Assembly (NCBI GenBank): GCA_965644315.1
Contig: CBFFRQ010000017.1
Location: forward strand, 124,001-188,000
Direction: 5' to 3'
DNA from: Caecitellus pseudoparvulus
Taxonomy: Eukaryota > Bigyra: Bicosoecida
DNA length: 64,000 bases
Below are positions 1 to 9,218 of the stretch, piece by piece. A program made the position numbers and the translations under genes. Every line of letters starts with the position of its first letter. Within the stretch, counting starts at the first letter, position 1. The notes beneath the pieces were generated by a model. The model searched no databases. It was not told where the DNA came from and saw only the letters and a list, made by a program, of their open reading frames with translations.

Positions 1-3000
1 TCCCTGGTGTGCGCAGCTCTGACGTGCGCAGCGCAGAGCTGGAGGCTGCCATGCGGGAAGTCATGGTGGCGCCGCCCTTCAACTTGATCGTGGACGAGGG
101 GCAAATTCGCAAGATGCTGCAGCTGAAGGAGAGCATCGACCAGCGCATGGGCTGCGTGATCGTCGGCCCCTCTGGCTGTGGCAAGTCCACCCTGTGGCGC
201 GTGCTGAAAGCGGCCATGGAAAAGACCGGCGTGCGCGTGGTGACGCACGTCATGAACCCCAAGGCCATGCCTCGGTCGCAACTGCTGGGCAGCATGGACC
301 ACGACACGCGGGAGTGGACGGACGGCGTGTTGACTGGCGCTGCCCGCAGCGTCGTGAAGGAGCCAATGGAGACGCGAGCGTGGGTGGTGTGCGACGGCGA
401 CGTGGACCCGGAGTGGATCGAGAGCCTGAACTCAGTGCTGGATGACAACCACCTCTTGACACTGCCCAACGGAGAGCGCATCTCCTTTGGCTCCAACGTG
501 AACTTCCTCTTCGAGACGCACGACCTGCAGTTCGCGTCCCCTGCCACCATCTCCCGCATGGGCATGATCTACCTGTCCGATGACGACGTGGACGTGAAGC
601 GCAACGTGAGCAAGTGGCTGGCAGGGCAGCCAGAGGACCTCCGCCCCGCACAGCAGGCGTGGATGGACGAGATATTCTACGCGTCCCTAGACTGGGCGCA
701 GTCGCACAAGGCCGAAGGCGCCGAGGTGGTGGAGACCACACTGGTGGGCACTGTGCTGAACGGACTGTCCCAGGTGGCGCAGGCACAGAGCAAGCCCGCC
801 TTTGCGCTGGGTGTCGTGCGGGGCCTGGGGGGCAACATGGACCCCTCCACGCGGGCTAGCTTCGCCAAGTTCGTCTTTGGCAAGGCAGGCGTCCGGGCGC
901 CTGACCCCATGTCCCCCCTGAACTGTGCCCTAGCGCCGGGAGGGGAGTCCTTGGTATCCCTGGGCAGCGTCTCTGACGGGGCAGACGTGGACCCCGAGAC
1001 GGGGGCGGTGGTCACCCCCACTGTGCTGCAGGTGTCCCAGGCCCTGCAGCCGTGGGTGAAGGGCATGGTCCCCTTCATCCTCGTCGGCCCAGAAGGCTGC
1101 GGCAAGGCGGTGGTGGTGAAGCACGCCCTGGCCTCCCAGCGGGGCACCACCGTCACCACTCTGCACTGCAACGCAGCCACCCGTCCAGAGCACGTCATCC
1201 AGAAGCTGCGTCAATCCTGTGGACTGTTCACGGCGCCCACGGGGCGTGTGTTCCGACCCCGTGAGGGTGACCGTATGGTGCTGTTCGTGAAGGACATCAA
1301 CCTGCCTCGCCCGGACATGTACGGCACCTGTGCACTCATCGCCTTCCTGCAGCAGCTGCTGACATTCAACGGCTTCTACGACGAAGGCTTGGAGTTCCTC
1401 GGCCTGGAGCGGGTGCACCTGGTCTGCACCATGACGCCAAGCACCACCATGGGCCGCCATGCGCTGTCCCCGCGCTTCACAGCCGCCATGCGCATCGCAG
1501 TGATGGGGTACCCTGGGGACGCCGAGCTGGCCGCCATTTCAGCGGCTGTCCTGCGCTCCACAGTGGGTGCCGAAGTGACTGACCCTGGCTTCACCAGCGC
1601 CGCTGCCTGGACGGCCCTGGGCACCGCCATGGTGGAGGTGTACAAGCAAATGCGCGCCAAGTTCTCCGTGGACGACGCCCGACACTACCAGTTCACGCCC
1701 CGGGACTTGACGGAGTGGGCCACAGGTCTGGGCAGGTACGACCTGGCTGGGGGCGAGTCCGTCATGGATGCCTGGGCGTGGGAGGGCGCGCGGCGGTTCC
1801 GGGACGCCCTCATGACCGCCAAGGACCGACAGACCTTCGATGCCATGCTGGCAGCTGCGGCGCGCACGGCTGGGCGTGGTGGCGGCCCGGGGCTGGCGCA
1901 GGCGGCCTTCACGTCCCTCACCGGCGGCCCTGCCCCCGCAGCGCTGCCTGTGCACGCTCCAGCGCCCGGGCTGCAGCGCGTCAGCATGTCTGACCTGCAG
2001 GCCTTCGTGGAGCGAGGCATTGTGGTGTACGAGCGGGAGGAGCGGGAGCTGGGACTGGAGTTGTTCCCCGAGGTGCTGCACCACATCGCACAAGCCGACC
2101 GAGTGCTCAGTCAACCGGGCGGGAGCTTGCTGCTGGCAGGTCGGCCAGGCGTCGGCAGGCGCTCCGCCGTCGCCCTCGCCGCCCACATGACAGGGCTGGA
2201 GTACGTGTCTGCGCCGGTGACGCGTGCGTACACGCCCAAGGCGTGGAGGAACGAGGTGAAGCGGGCAGTGACCATGGCTGGTGCGGAGGGCAAGGGTGTG
2301 TTGCTGTACGTGGAAGACCACCACGCCTCCGCGCTGGGTGATGTGCTGGAGACCGTGAACTCCCTCCTTGCAGGTGGGGAGGTGCCTGGGCTGTACGCTC
2401 ATGAGGAGCTGGAGGGCATCCTGGGCCCCGTGCGGGAGGCCATGTCCGAGGAAGGCGGCGACTTCCGGACGCCGTACGCGCTGTTCGTAGCCCGTGTCAA
2501 GCGCCACCTGCACGTGGCAGTGGGCATGGACCCCACGGCCAAGGAGTACGCCGCACGGCTGCAGGCAAACCCAGCCCTCGTCACGCGCTGCACGGTGCTG
2601 TGGTGGGGCTCCTGGGAAAGGGAGGCACTCCGCGCTGTGCCTGCCAAGATGCTGGCATCTGCGCTGGCCTCCACGGCGCCTGTGGAAGCCAGCGAGAGCA
2701 AGGGAGGGGGTGCTGGCAGTGCCCCCGACGACCATGACGTGCCAGCCGTGGACACAGTGCTGGATGTCATGATTGCCATGCACGAGGGGGTGTCTAACGT
2801 GCTTGGGGCTGGTGCTGTGTGTCCTCGAGACTACCTCACCTTTGCCCGGGCGTACAGCAACATGCTGTCCGACAAGCAAGCTGCTGTGCAGCAGGAGCTG
2901 GGGCACTTGCAGGGCGGCCTGTCCAAGTTGCAGGAAGCACAGGCCACTGTGGACGAGCTGAACCAGGGCGCCGCTGCTCAGCGAGATGAGTTGACCGTGG

Positions 3001-6000
3001 CGCAAGCGGCGGCCGATGAGGCCATGGAGGGCATCAAGCGCACCTTGCAGGAAGCAGGGGATCGGCGGGGGCAGGTGGAGGTGCTGTCCACCCGCCTGCA
3101 GGCGGCCGAAGAGGAGACCCTGCAGCAGAAGGCCTCCATCGAGAAGGAGCTGAGCGAGGTGCAGCCGTTGCTGGAGCGAGCACAGCAGGCTCTGGGCGCC
3201 ATTGACAGCAAGAGCTTGGGGGAGGTGCGCGCCCTGCGCAACCCACCTGAGGTCATCGCTGACATCCTATCCGCAGTGCTGTCCCTGCTCGGGCAGCAGG
3301 ACCTGACGTGGCGCGCCATGAAGCGCTTCCTGGGGCAGCGCGGTGTGACGGAGCAGATCATCGGCTTCGACGCACACCACATGACCGCCGCCACACACGC
3401 ACAGGTGACGAAGATGGTGCGTGCCAAGGCCAAGTCCTTCGAGCCTGCCACCGCCAAGCGCGCCTCGGCGGCAGTCGCTCCCATGGCAGAGTGGGTGCAT
3501 GCCAACCTGAAGTACTACACTGTGCTGCAGGACATCCAGCCGCTGGAGGGGCGCCTGAAGGCGGCAGAGGAGCAGCTTGCGGAGGGCGCGGCAGCCTTGG
3601 AAGCCAACCAAGCTGAGCTGGCCACCATCGACGACCGCGTGGCGACGCTGCAGGCCGAGTTCGCGAAGAAGACTGGCGAGGCAGAGAGCTTGAAGGCCAA
3701 GCTGGCCAAGACAGAGGAGACAGTACAGCGAGCTGACAGCTTGCTGGGTAAGCTGGGCGGGGAAAAGACCCGCTGGGAGGCGACCGTGCGTGACCTGGTG
3801 GCCAAGCGCACGGCGGTGCCGTGGCGGGTGCTGCTGGCCGCAGGCTTCGTCGCGTACTTGGGTGGCGCCAGTGAGGACACCCGCGCAGCGGTCGTGAAGC
3901 AGTGGGCGCAGGCTGTGGAGGCCATGTCTGGTGGGGCGGCCAGTGGCGGTGCTGGGCACTCCGGCGCCTCAGAAGGCAAGGACGGTGGAGGCGTGCCTGC
4001 CTGGGGCAACTTTGCTGCGCTCATGTCCAGCGAGAGCGAGCAGCTCAAGTGGAAGGCGGGTGGCCTGCCTGGGGATGCCCTGTCCATCGAGAACGCCATT
4101 ACCATCCTGCAGTCCAACGCGGCTGCCAGACGAGCACCCTTCATCATCGACCCCTCCACCGCCGCGACGGCTTGGCTGGAGGGGCAGCTGAACGCAGCTG
4201 AGGGCAAGGCGGAGGTGCTGCCTGCCGGAGATGCCCGGTGGAGCACGCAGGTGGAGCTGGCAGTGCGCTTCGGCAAGACGCTGCTGATCCGGGATTGTGA
4301 CGGCGTGGAGGCGGCCCTGTACAGCGTGCTGCGCCGCGACCTGTACCAGATCGGCGGGCGCAACATGGTGTGGGTGGGCGACAAGCAGGTGGATTTCAAC
4401 GACAGCTTCGCCCTGTACATGACGACGCGGAACCCTGCTCCGCAGCTGCCACCGGACGCACGGGCTCTGGTGAACGTCGTGAACTTCTCCGTGACGCGCT
4501 CGGGGCTGGAGGGGCAGCTGCTGTCTGCCACCATCCAGCACGAACGCCCCGAGCTGGAGGCACGCAAGTCCGCCCTGCTCAAGGAAGAGGAGGACTTGAA
4601 GATGCAGCTGGCCGACCTGGAGCGTGACTTGGTGCAGAACCTAGCCACCTCCACTGGGAACCTGCTGGAGAACACAGCCCTCATCGAGAGCCTGTCAGCC
4701 ACCAAGAGCAAGAGCGCTGACATCGGCACCTCCCTGCAGGGCTCTGCCAGGGCAGCCGTGGAGCTGGACCAGCAGCGCAACACGTACAGGCCGTTCGCGG
4801 AGGCTGGCGCGCAGCTGTACTTCCTGGTCCAGGCGCTGACACGAGCGAACCACATGTACCAGTTCTCCCTCGCTGCGTTCAGCCGCATGTTCAAGCAGAC
4901 GCTGGAGGCCGGTGTCGGCGGCGGGTCTGTGCAGGACGCTGGGGCTGGGGACACCGCCGCGCGCATCGCCAGCCTCATCCCATCCCTGCAGAACCGCGCC
5001 CTGCTCACCATCGGGCGCAGTTTGCTGAAGGGCGACCGGCTCATGTTCGCGCTGCACGTGGTGCACGGCACGCACGGGCGGTGCTTCGGCACGAATGAGT
5101 GGGAGTTCTTTGTCGGGGAGCTGGTGCCGGATGTGGGGGCGGGCGTGGACCCCTCCTTCCCCTCCTGGGCGCCGCCCGACCGAGGCGCCCTCTTCACACT
5201 GCTGCTGCGCACGTTCCCCTCCCTGGCGCGGGCCTGCAATTTCGACGGCAGTGCCAGTGAGTGGAAGGCATGGGGGGCCAGCCCTAACCCTGAGCAGCGC
5301 TTCCCTGGTGCCGCAGCTGGCGTCACGGGTTGGCAGCGAGTGCTGCTGATCCAGGTGCTGCGGCCAGACCGCCTGGTGACAGCCCTCGCAGGCTTCGTCT
5401 GCGACACGCTGCGCCTGCCCAGCGTGGACCCGCCCGCCATGCAGTGGGGGGACATGTACGCCAGCGAGTCGGACAAGAACACGCCCATCCTGCTCATCAC
5501 CACCACGGGTGCCGACCCCACAGCTGACCTGCGCGACTTCGCCGCCTCCGCCGTGGGTGCTGCCAAGTACCGCGAGCTGGCCATGGGAGGCGGGCAGCAG
5601 GCAGCTGCCGAAGCCATGGTGCGGGAAGCGGCGGAGGCGGGGGCATGGGTGTGCCTGAAGAACGTGCACTTGGTGGTGTCCTGGCTGCCTGCCCTGGAGA
5701 AGCTGCTGTCTGCCCTGCCCGAGACCACGCCAGACACCTTCCGCCTGTGGCTGACTACTGAGACGCACGACGAGTTCCCGCCCATCCTCCTGCAGAGCAG
5801 CATGAAGGTGACGTTCGAGAGCCCGCCAGGGCTGAAGAAGAACTTGCAGCGCACACTGGAGTCGTGGAGCCCCGAGTACATCAGCGGGCAAGCCGTGCTG
5901 CCACGCAGTCACGGGGGAGGCGGTTCGACCCCCCCCACCACACCCGTTGCCCTCCTGCGGTCCCAGCTGCTCTTCCTGATGGCCTGGTTCCACGCCGTCG

Positions 6001-7385
6001 TGCAGGAGCGCCGCACGTACGTGCCTCAGGGGTGGACCAAGGGGTACGAGTTCAGCACGGCTGACTTGCGGGCAGGGGCCACCCTCGTGGATGACCTCAT
6101 CGCGTCCCTGCCCCCCGACATGGACGCCAGCTCGGTGCCGTGGGCGTTCTTCCACGGCCTGATGGAGAGCGCCGTGTATGGCTGCCGCGTGGACAACGGC
6201 TATGATGCGCGGGTGATGCGGGTGTACCTGCGCCGCATGTTCCACCCGTCAGTGCTGTCCAAGGCCGTGGGCGGGGGTGGCCGCCCCCTCACTGGCTCCG
6301 CCCTCAGCCACCCCCTCACCCTTCCCGACTCCACCAACGCCGCTGACTACTCCCGCATGGTGGACGGCCTGCCAGACCTGGACGTGCCTGCTGTCTTTGG
6401 GCTGCCCCCCAACATCGACAGGTCAGTCCAGCGCGCCATCGCCCTGCGTGTCACCGCTTCCCTGCGCTCCCTCTCCGTGGCTGCCAGCAGTGGGGGCGGC
6501 TTCAACCGCAGTGCGTGGAAGGCGGCCTTGGGCCCCGTCATCGATCTGTGGGGCAAGATCGTCCCCACCGACATCATGCCGACGCTGCAGCAAGCCGAGA
6601 GTGCTGCAGAGCGTGGCGGAGGCGAGGGCGTGGACCCAGACCCCATGGGCCAGTTCGTGTTCCTGGAGGCCGCCCGTGGCGCCCGTGTCGTCCGCCGCGT
6701 GTCAGACGACCTGAACGCCCTCAAGCAAGTGCTGTTCGGGGTGGGGCTGCTGACGCGCCGCACACAGAGCGTCGCAGAGGCCCTGCTAGCCAACGCCCTG
6801 CCCGGCGCCTGGATCCGGCACTGGAAAGATGGGCCAGAGGACCCCCGAGTTTGGCTGCGCGGCACGGTGGAGCGATGCCACGCCCTGGCCACCAAGTGGC
6901 TGCCGGGGCTGGGCCGCGGTGGCGAGTCCTCCCGCCTCCTCGCGTCGCCTGTGAACTTGGGGCACTTGTTCCGACCGGGGACGTTCCTGGAAGCCTACAG
7001 GCAAGTGTCTGCCCGCCAGCTGGGCACCAGCATGGACGGGCTGGCCCTGCAGTCAGCCATGGATGCAGGGCAGCTGAAGGAGGTGGGGGCGGCCAGCAGC
7101 GTCGCCATCGAGGGCCTCATCCTGCAGGGGGCTGTGTGGGACGGCTCGCGCCTGGCCCACGCTGACGCGTCCACGGCGGAGGCGGTGCCAATGCGTCCAG
7201 TGTATGTGACGTGGCTGCCCCCCTCCGCGGGAGAGGTGTACCCTCCCCGCACGACCGTGACAACCCCCGTGTACACGGGCCTCACACGGGAGACGTTTGT
7301 CACTCGCCTCTCCCTGCCCATTCCCGCGGACTCCACCATGACATGGATTCAGGCGGGTGTCGCGCTGCTGCTGGGGTCGGATTGA
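1..7385 (+). CDS. DYNC2H1: Cytoplasmic dynein 2 heavy chain (retrograde IFT motor), 5' partial
   Basis: This is the C-terminal part (about 2,460 residues) of a dynein heavy chain; the reading frame is open from base 3, so the tail, linker and AAA1 lie outside the window. Walker A loops are visible for AAA2 (GPSGCGKS, codons from about base 165), AAA3 (GPEGCGK, about 1087) and AAA4 (GRPGVGRR, about 2139, Arg in place of the Lys). Coiled coils at about 2850-3180 and 3540-3770 flank a microtubule-binding stalk head with LRNPPEVI and FDAHHMT. AAA5, AAA6 and the C-terminal domain follow. The GPEGCGK and GRPGVGRR loops and the GEVPGLY segment after AAA4 are typical of dynein-2 rather than axonemal or dynein-1 chains. 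Dynein-2 drives retrograde intraflagellar transport, so a cilium or flagellum is implied. There is no intron in 7.4 kb. The stop is TGA, and AATGTA lies 31 bases after it. Confidence 0.93.
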   Translation, partial: PGVRSSDVRSAELEAAMREVMVAPPFNLIVDEGQIRKMLQLKESIDQRMGCVIVGPSGCGKSTLWRVLKAAMEKTGVRVVTHVMNPKAMPRSQLLGSMDHDTREWTDGVLTGAARSVVKEPMETRAWVVCDGDVDPEWIESLNSVLDDNHLLTLPNGERISFGSNVNFLFETHDLQFASPATISRMGMIYLSDDDVDVKRNVSKWLAGQPEDLRPAQQAWMDEIFYASLDWAQSHKAEGAEVVETTLVGTVLNGLSQVAQAQSKPAFALGVVRGLGGNMDPSTRASFAKFVFGKAGVRAPDPMSPLNCALAPGGESLVSLGSVSDGADVDPETGAVVTPTVLQVSQALQPWVKGMVPFILVGPEGCGKAVVVKHALASQRGTTVTTLHCNAATRPEHVIQKLRQSCGLFTAPTGRVFRPREGDRMVLFVKDINLPRPDMYGTCALIAFLQQLLTFNGFYDEGLEFLGLERVHLVCTMTPSTTMGRHALSPRFTAAMRIAVMGYPGDAELAAISAAVLRSTVGAEVTDPGFTSAAAWTALGTAMVEVYKQMRAKFSVDDARHYQFTPRDLTEWATGLGRYDLAGGESVMDAWAWEGARRFRDALMTAKDRQTFDAMLAAAARTAGRGGGPGLAQAAFTSLTGGPAPAALPVHAPAPGLQRVSMSDLQAFVERGIVVYEREERELGLELFPEVLHHIAQADRVLSQPGGSLLLAGRPGVGRRSAVALAAHMTGLEYVSAPVTRAYTPKAWRNEVKRAVTMAGAEGKGVLLYVEDHHASALGDVLETVNSLLAGGEVPGLYAHEELEGILGPVREAMSEEGGDFRTPYALFVARVKRHLHVAVGMDPTAKEYAARLQANPALVTRCTVLWWGSWEREALRAVPAKMLASALASTAPVEASESKGGGAGSAPDDHDVPAVDTVLDVMIAMHEGVSNVLGAGAVCPRDYLTFARAYSNMLSDKQAAVQQELGHLQGGLSKLQEAQATVDELNQGAAAQRDELTVAQAAADEAMEGIKRTLQEAGDRRGQVEVLSTRLQAAEEETLQQKASIEKELSEVQPLLERAQQALGAIDSKSLGEVRALRNPPEVIADILSAVLSLLGQQDLTWRAMKRFLGQRGVTEQIIGFDAHHMTAATHAQVTKMVRAKAKSFEPATAKRASAAVAPMAEWVHANLKYYTVLQDIQPLEGRLKAAEEQLAEGAAALEANQAELATIDDRVATLQAEFAKKTGEAESLKAKLAKTEETVQRADSLLGKLGGEKTRWEATVRDLVAKRTAVPWRVLLAAGFVAYLGGASEDTRAAVVKQWAQAVEAMSGGAASGGAGHSGASEGKDGGGVPAWGNFAALMSSESEQLKWKAGGLPGDALSIENAITILQSNAAARRAPFIIDPSTAATAWLEGQLNAAEGKAEVLPAGDARWSTQVELAVRFGKTLLIRDCDGVEAALYSVLRRDLYQIGGRNMVWVGDKQVDFNDSFALYMTTRNPAPQLPPDARALVNVVNFSVTRSGLEGQLLSATIQHERPELEARKSALLKEEEDLKMQLADLERDLVQNLATSTGNLLENTALIESLSATKSKSADIGTSLQGSARAAVELDQQRNTYRPFAEAGAQLYFLVQALTRANHMYQFSLAAFSRMFKQTLEAGVGGGSVQDAGAGDTAARIASLIPSLQNRALLTIGRSLLKGDRLMFALHVVHGTHGRCFGTNEWEFFVGELVPDVGAGVDPSFPSWAPPDRGALFTLLLRTFPSLARACNFDGSASEWKAWGASPNPEQRFPGAAAGVTGWQRVLLIQVLRPDRLVTALAGFVCDTLRLPSVDPPAMQWGDMYASESDKNTPILLITTTGADPTADLRDFAASAVGAAKYRELAMGGGQQAAAEAMVREAAEAGAWVCLKNVHLVVSWLPALEKLLSALPETTPDTFRLWLTTETHDEFPPILLQSSMKVTFESPPGLKKNLQRTLESWSPEYISGQAVLPRSHGGGGSTPPTTPVALLRSQLLFLMAWFHAVVQERRTYVPQGWTKGYEFSTADLRAGATLVDDLIASLPPDMDASSVPWAFFHGLMESAVYGCRVDNGYDARVMRVYLRRMFHPSVLSKAVGGGGRPLTGSALSHPLTLPDSTNAADYSRMVDGLPDLDVPAVFGLPPNIDRSVQRAIALRVTASLRSLSVAASSGGGFNRSAWKAALGPVIDLWGKIVPTDIMPTLQQAESAAERGGGEGVDPDPMGQFVFLEAARGARVVRRVSDDLNALKQVLFGVGLLTRRTQSVAEALLANALPGAWIRHWKDGPEDPRVWLRGTVERCHALATKWLPGLGRGGESSRLLASPVNLGHLFRPGTFLEAYRQVSARQLGTSMDGLALQSAMDAGQLKEVGAASSVAIEGLILQGAVWDGSRLAHADASTAEAVPMRPVYVTWLPPSAGEVYPPRTTVTTPVYTGLTRETFVTRLSLPIPADSTMTWIQAGVALLLGSD

Positions 7386-7415
7386 CGGGTCTTGGGCTTC
7401 GAGCAACAAAACTGC

Positions 7416-7421
7416 AATGTA
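7416..7421 (+). promoter_or_regulatory. Candidate 3'-end motif AATGTA of the dynein gene
   Basis: AATGTA lies 31 bases after the dynein stop codon. It belongs to the AATGCA/AATGTA set seen after many genes here. A role in mRNA 3' processing is inferred. Confidence 0.35.
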
Positions 7422-7501
7422 CATCACAGCATCCGACGCTTCGATACTTGAGCCAATCACCCCAGACCTCGCTGCTCTCGAGCTACGACCCTCCTTGCAC
7501 C

Positions 7502-8914
7502 ATGGGAGCTGCCGTGTCCTCGTCCTTGGGCGTCGAGGATGTCGCAGGTTTCCTGGCCTCTGCTGGGGGCTGGCTGCTGGCTGGCTTCCTGGCCGTGGCT
7601 TGGATTCGCAGCTCCATGTCATTGAACATGGGCAAGGCCCAAGCGCCCTCCGCAGCCATGGTGGGCAACCCAGAAGGTGAGGCTGGCGCAGTGGCCCTGC
7701 GGATTTTGCTCCACCACGCCAGTCGCGAACGTGTCGCGCAGAGCCCGTAAAGTTGTACATCCTGGACGGCCGCCCACCAAGCGTCATCAGTGCCAGTGTT
7801 TTCTGTGCCAAGTTGGAGGTCTTCCTGCGCATGGCACGCATCCCCCACTCAGTGCACAAAGGTCAGTCTGCTGTGCGCACTTGCCCAACACTTGCGGCAC
7901 CCTTGCCACGTTCCCCTGCCCGTCACGACAGCTGACTTCCAGGAGGCCCCGAGTGGCACAGTCCCGTACATCAAGCATGGCTCCCTGATCGTGAGGTGCA
8001 GCGCCCGCGGACGTCGCGGAACCGTTGAAGTCACCGCCCATCACCCCCCCCACACACACAGCTCGGAGACTCCACCTGCATCACACGGTACCTGGAGCGC
8101 ACTTTCTTCGACGCCGCCACTGGCCAGCGAGTGGGCGCGCAGACGCCCAGCCTCGGCTGCCCCACCCTCGTTCCCAGCTTCGCCCTGCCGCCCCACGCTG
8201 CAGCCCTGCAGACTGCCATTCAGCACCTCGTCGAAGACTACATCTACACGGCAGGCCTCATGTACACGTGCGTGCCGTGCCCCCTCTGCCCCGCGTCCAC
8301 TCCCTCCCCCACCCACGCCGCGGGCCTTCACAGGTTCCTCCCGAAGGACTCCTGGCCCGCTGTGAAGGAAGCGTGCTTCGGGGACTTGCCTGCGCCGCTG
8401 AAGGCCATTATCCCAGCCGTGTACCGGGCGAGCATTGCCAAGCGGTGCTGGCTGCAGGGCTTGACTCGCCTGGACGCCGGTGACACACAGCAGTCTGTCG
8501 AGGAGGCTGCCGACGCCGTGGGGCACTTGGTGCAGCAGCAACTGGAGGCCAACCAGGGCCCGTTCATGACAGGCGCAGCACCCTGCATGCTTGACGCGCT
8601 CCTCTTCTCTGTCGCTGACGCGGCCCTGCCGGAAGGGTATGGCGGTGCGCGCCACGCCTTGGCCGTGAGTCGCTCTGCGGCGCCCTGCCTGCTCCCGTAT
8701 ACACCGCCAGGCACACTCGACGCCGCCGCCCTTGCAGAATGCCACGCTGCGCCAGCCAGGCCTCATGCGCCTGGCCCAGCACGTGCGCGACACGTACTAT
8801 GCAACTGAGAGCGCAGCCATGCCTGTGCGCTTCCCAGCGCAGGAGGCGGAGACTGGCGCTGCCGCAACGACAGGGTCTGCTGTGCGCAGGCGAAGTGGGC
8901 ATTCCAGTGCATAG
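7502..8914 (+). CDS. FAXC: FAXC/metaxin-type GST-fold protein with N-terminal membrane segment
   Basis: Six exons: 7502-7676, 7742-7861, 7932-7990, 8062-8267, 8334-8664 and 8738-8914, giving 355 residues. The introns are 65, 70, 71, 66 and 73 bp. Splice sites were chosen so that the frame and the thioredoxin/GST-like core stay continuous. The N terminus has a hydrophobic stretch (residues about 12-32), then PVKLYILDGRPPS, SVFCAKLEVFLRMARIP and GTVPYIKHG. This is the metaxin-like N-terminal GST fold of the failed-axon-connections family, in which the Cys sits before the first helix. The C-terminal half is an all-helical GST-C-like domain (AAPCMLDALLFSVAD). The family's biochemical function is unsettled, and a mitochondrial metaxin role is an alternative. 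The start context is CACCATGG. The gene begins 116 bp after the dynein stop codon. Confidence 0.75.
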
Positions 8915-9218
8915 GAGCGTGTGCTTGCACCCTGTCGTCCACCCTTGACGTGTCGGTTTCGAGCTCGGAGCAGCGGCAGTGCGAGCCGCAGCGCCCCGTG
9001 TCGCTCCCGCTCACCCACGGCGAATCCACATACTTCAAAACCTTACCCTCAAAAATCTGTGAACCCTGCTTTATCCGCACAGAGTTCGGCCAGTGCACTG
9101 TCCACCTACCCCGGGCTGTGCGAAGCCCGCTTGCACGCAGCTGGCGCCGGAATTTGAAGGGGTGCTCACCCTCAGCAGACCTGCCTGTGCTCCCCGGGGC
9201 GCAGCGTGTACCTCCGCC
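8915..9218. other. Intergenic region, FAXC to POLA2
   Basis: This 304-bp gap between two plus-strand genes should hold the 3' end of the FAXC-like gene and the promoter of POLA2. I see no ORF, tRNA fold or repeat in it, and no AATGCA-type motif near its start. Confidence 0.5.

Noticed and set aside
3515-5881. Minus-strand open frame of 788 codons opposite the dynein gene
   Set aside because: High GC makes antisense frames long. It lacks any recognisable domain, while the plus strand encodes a complete dynein motor region here.
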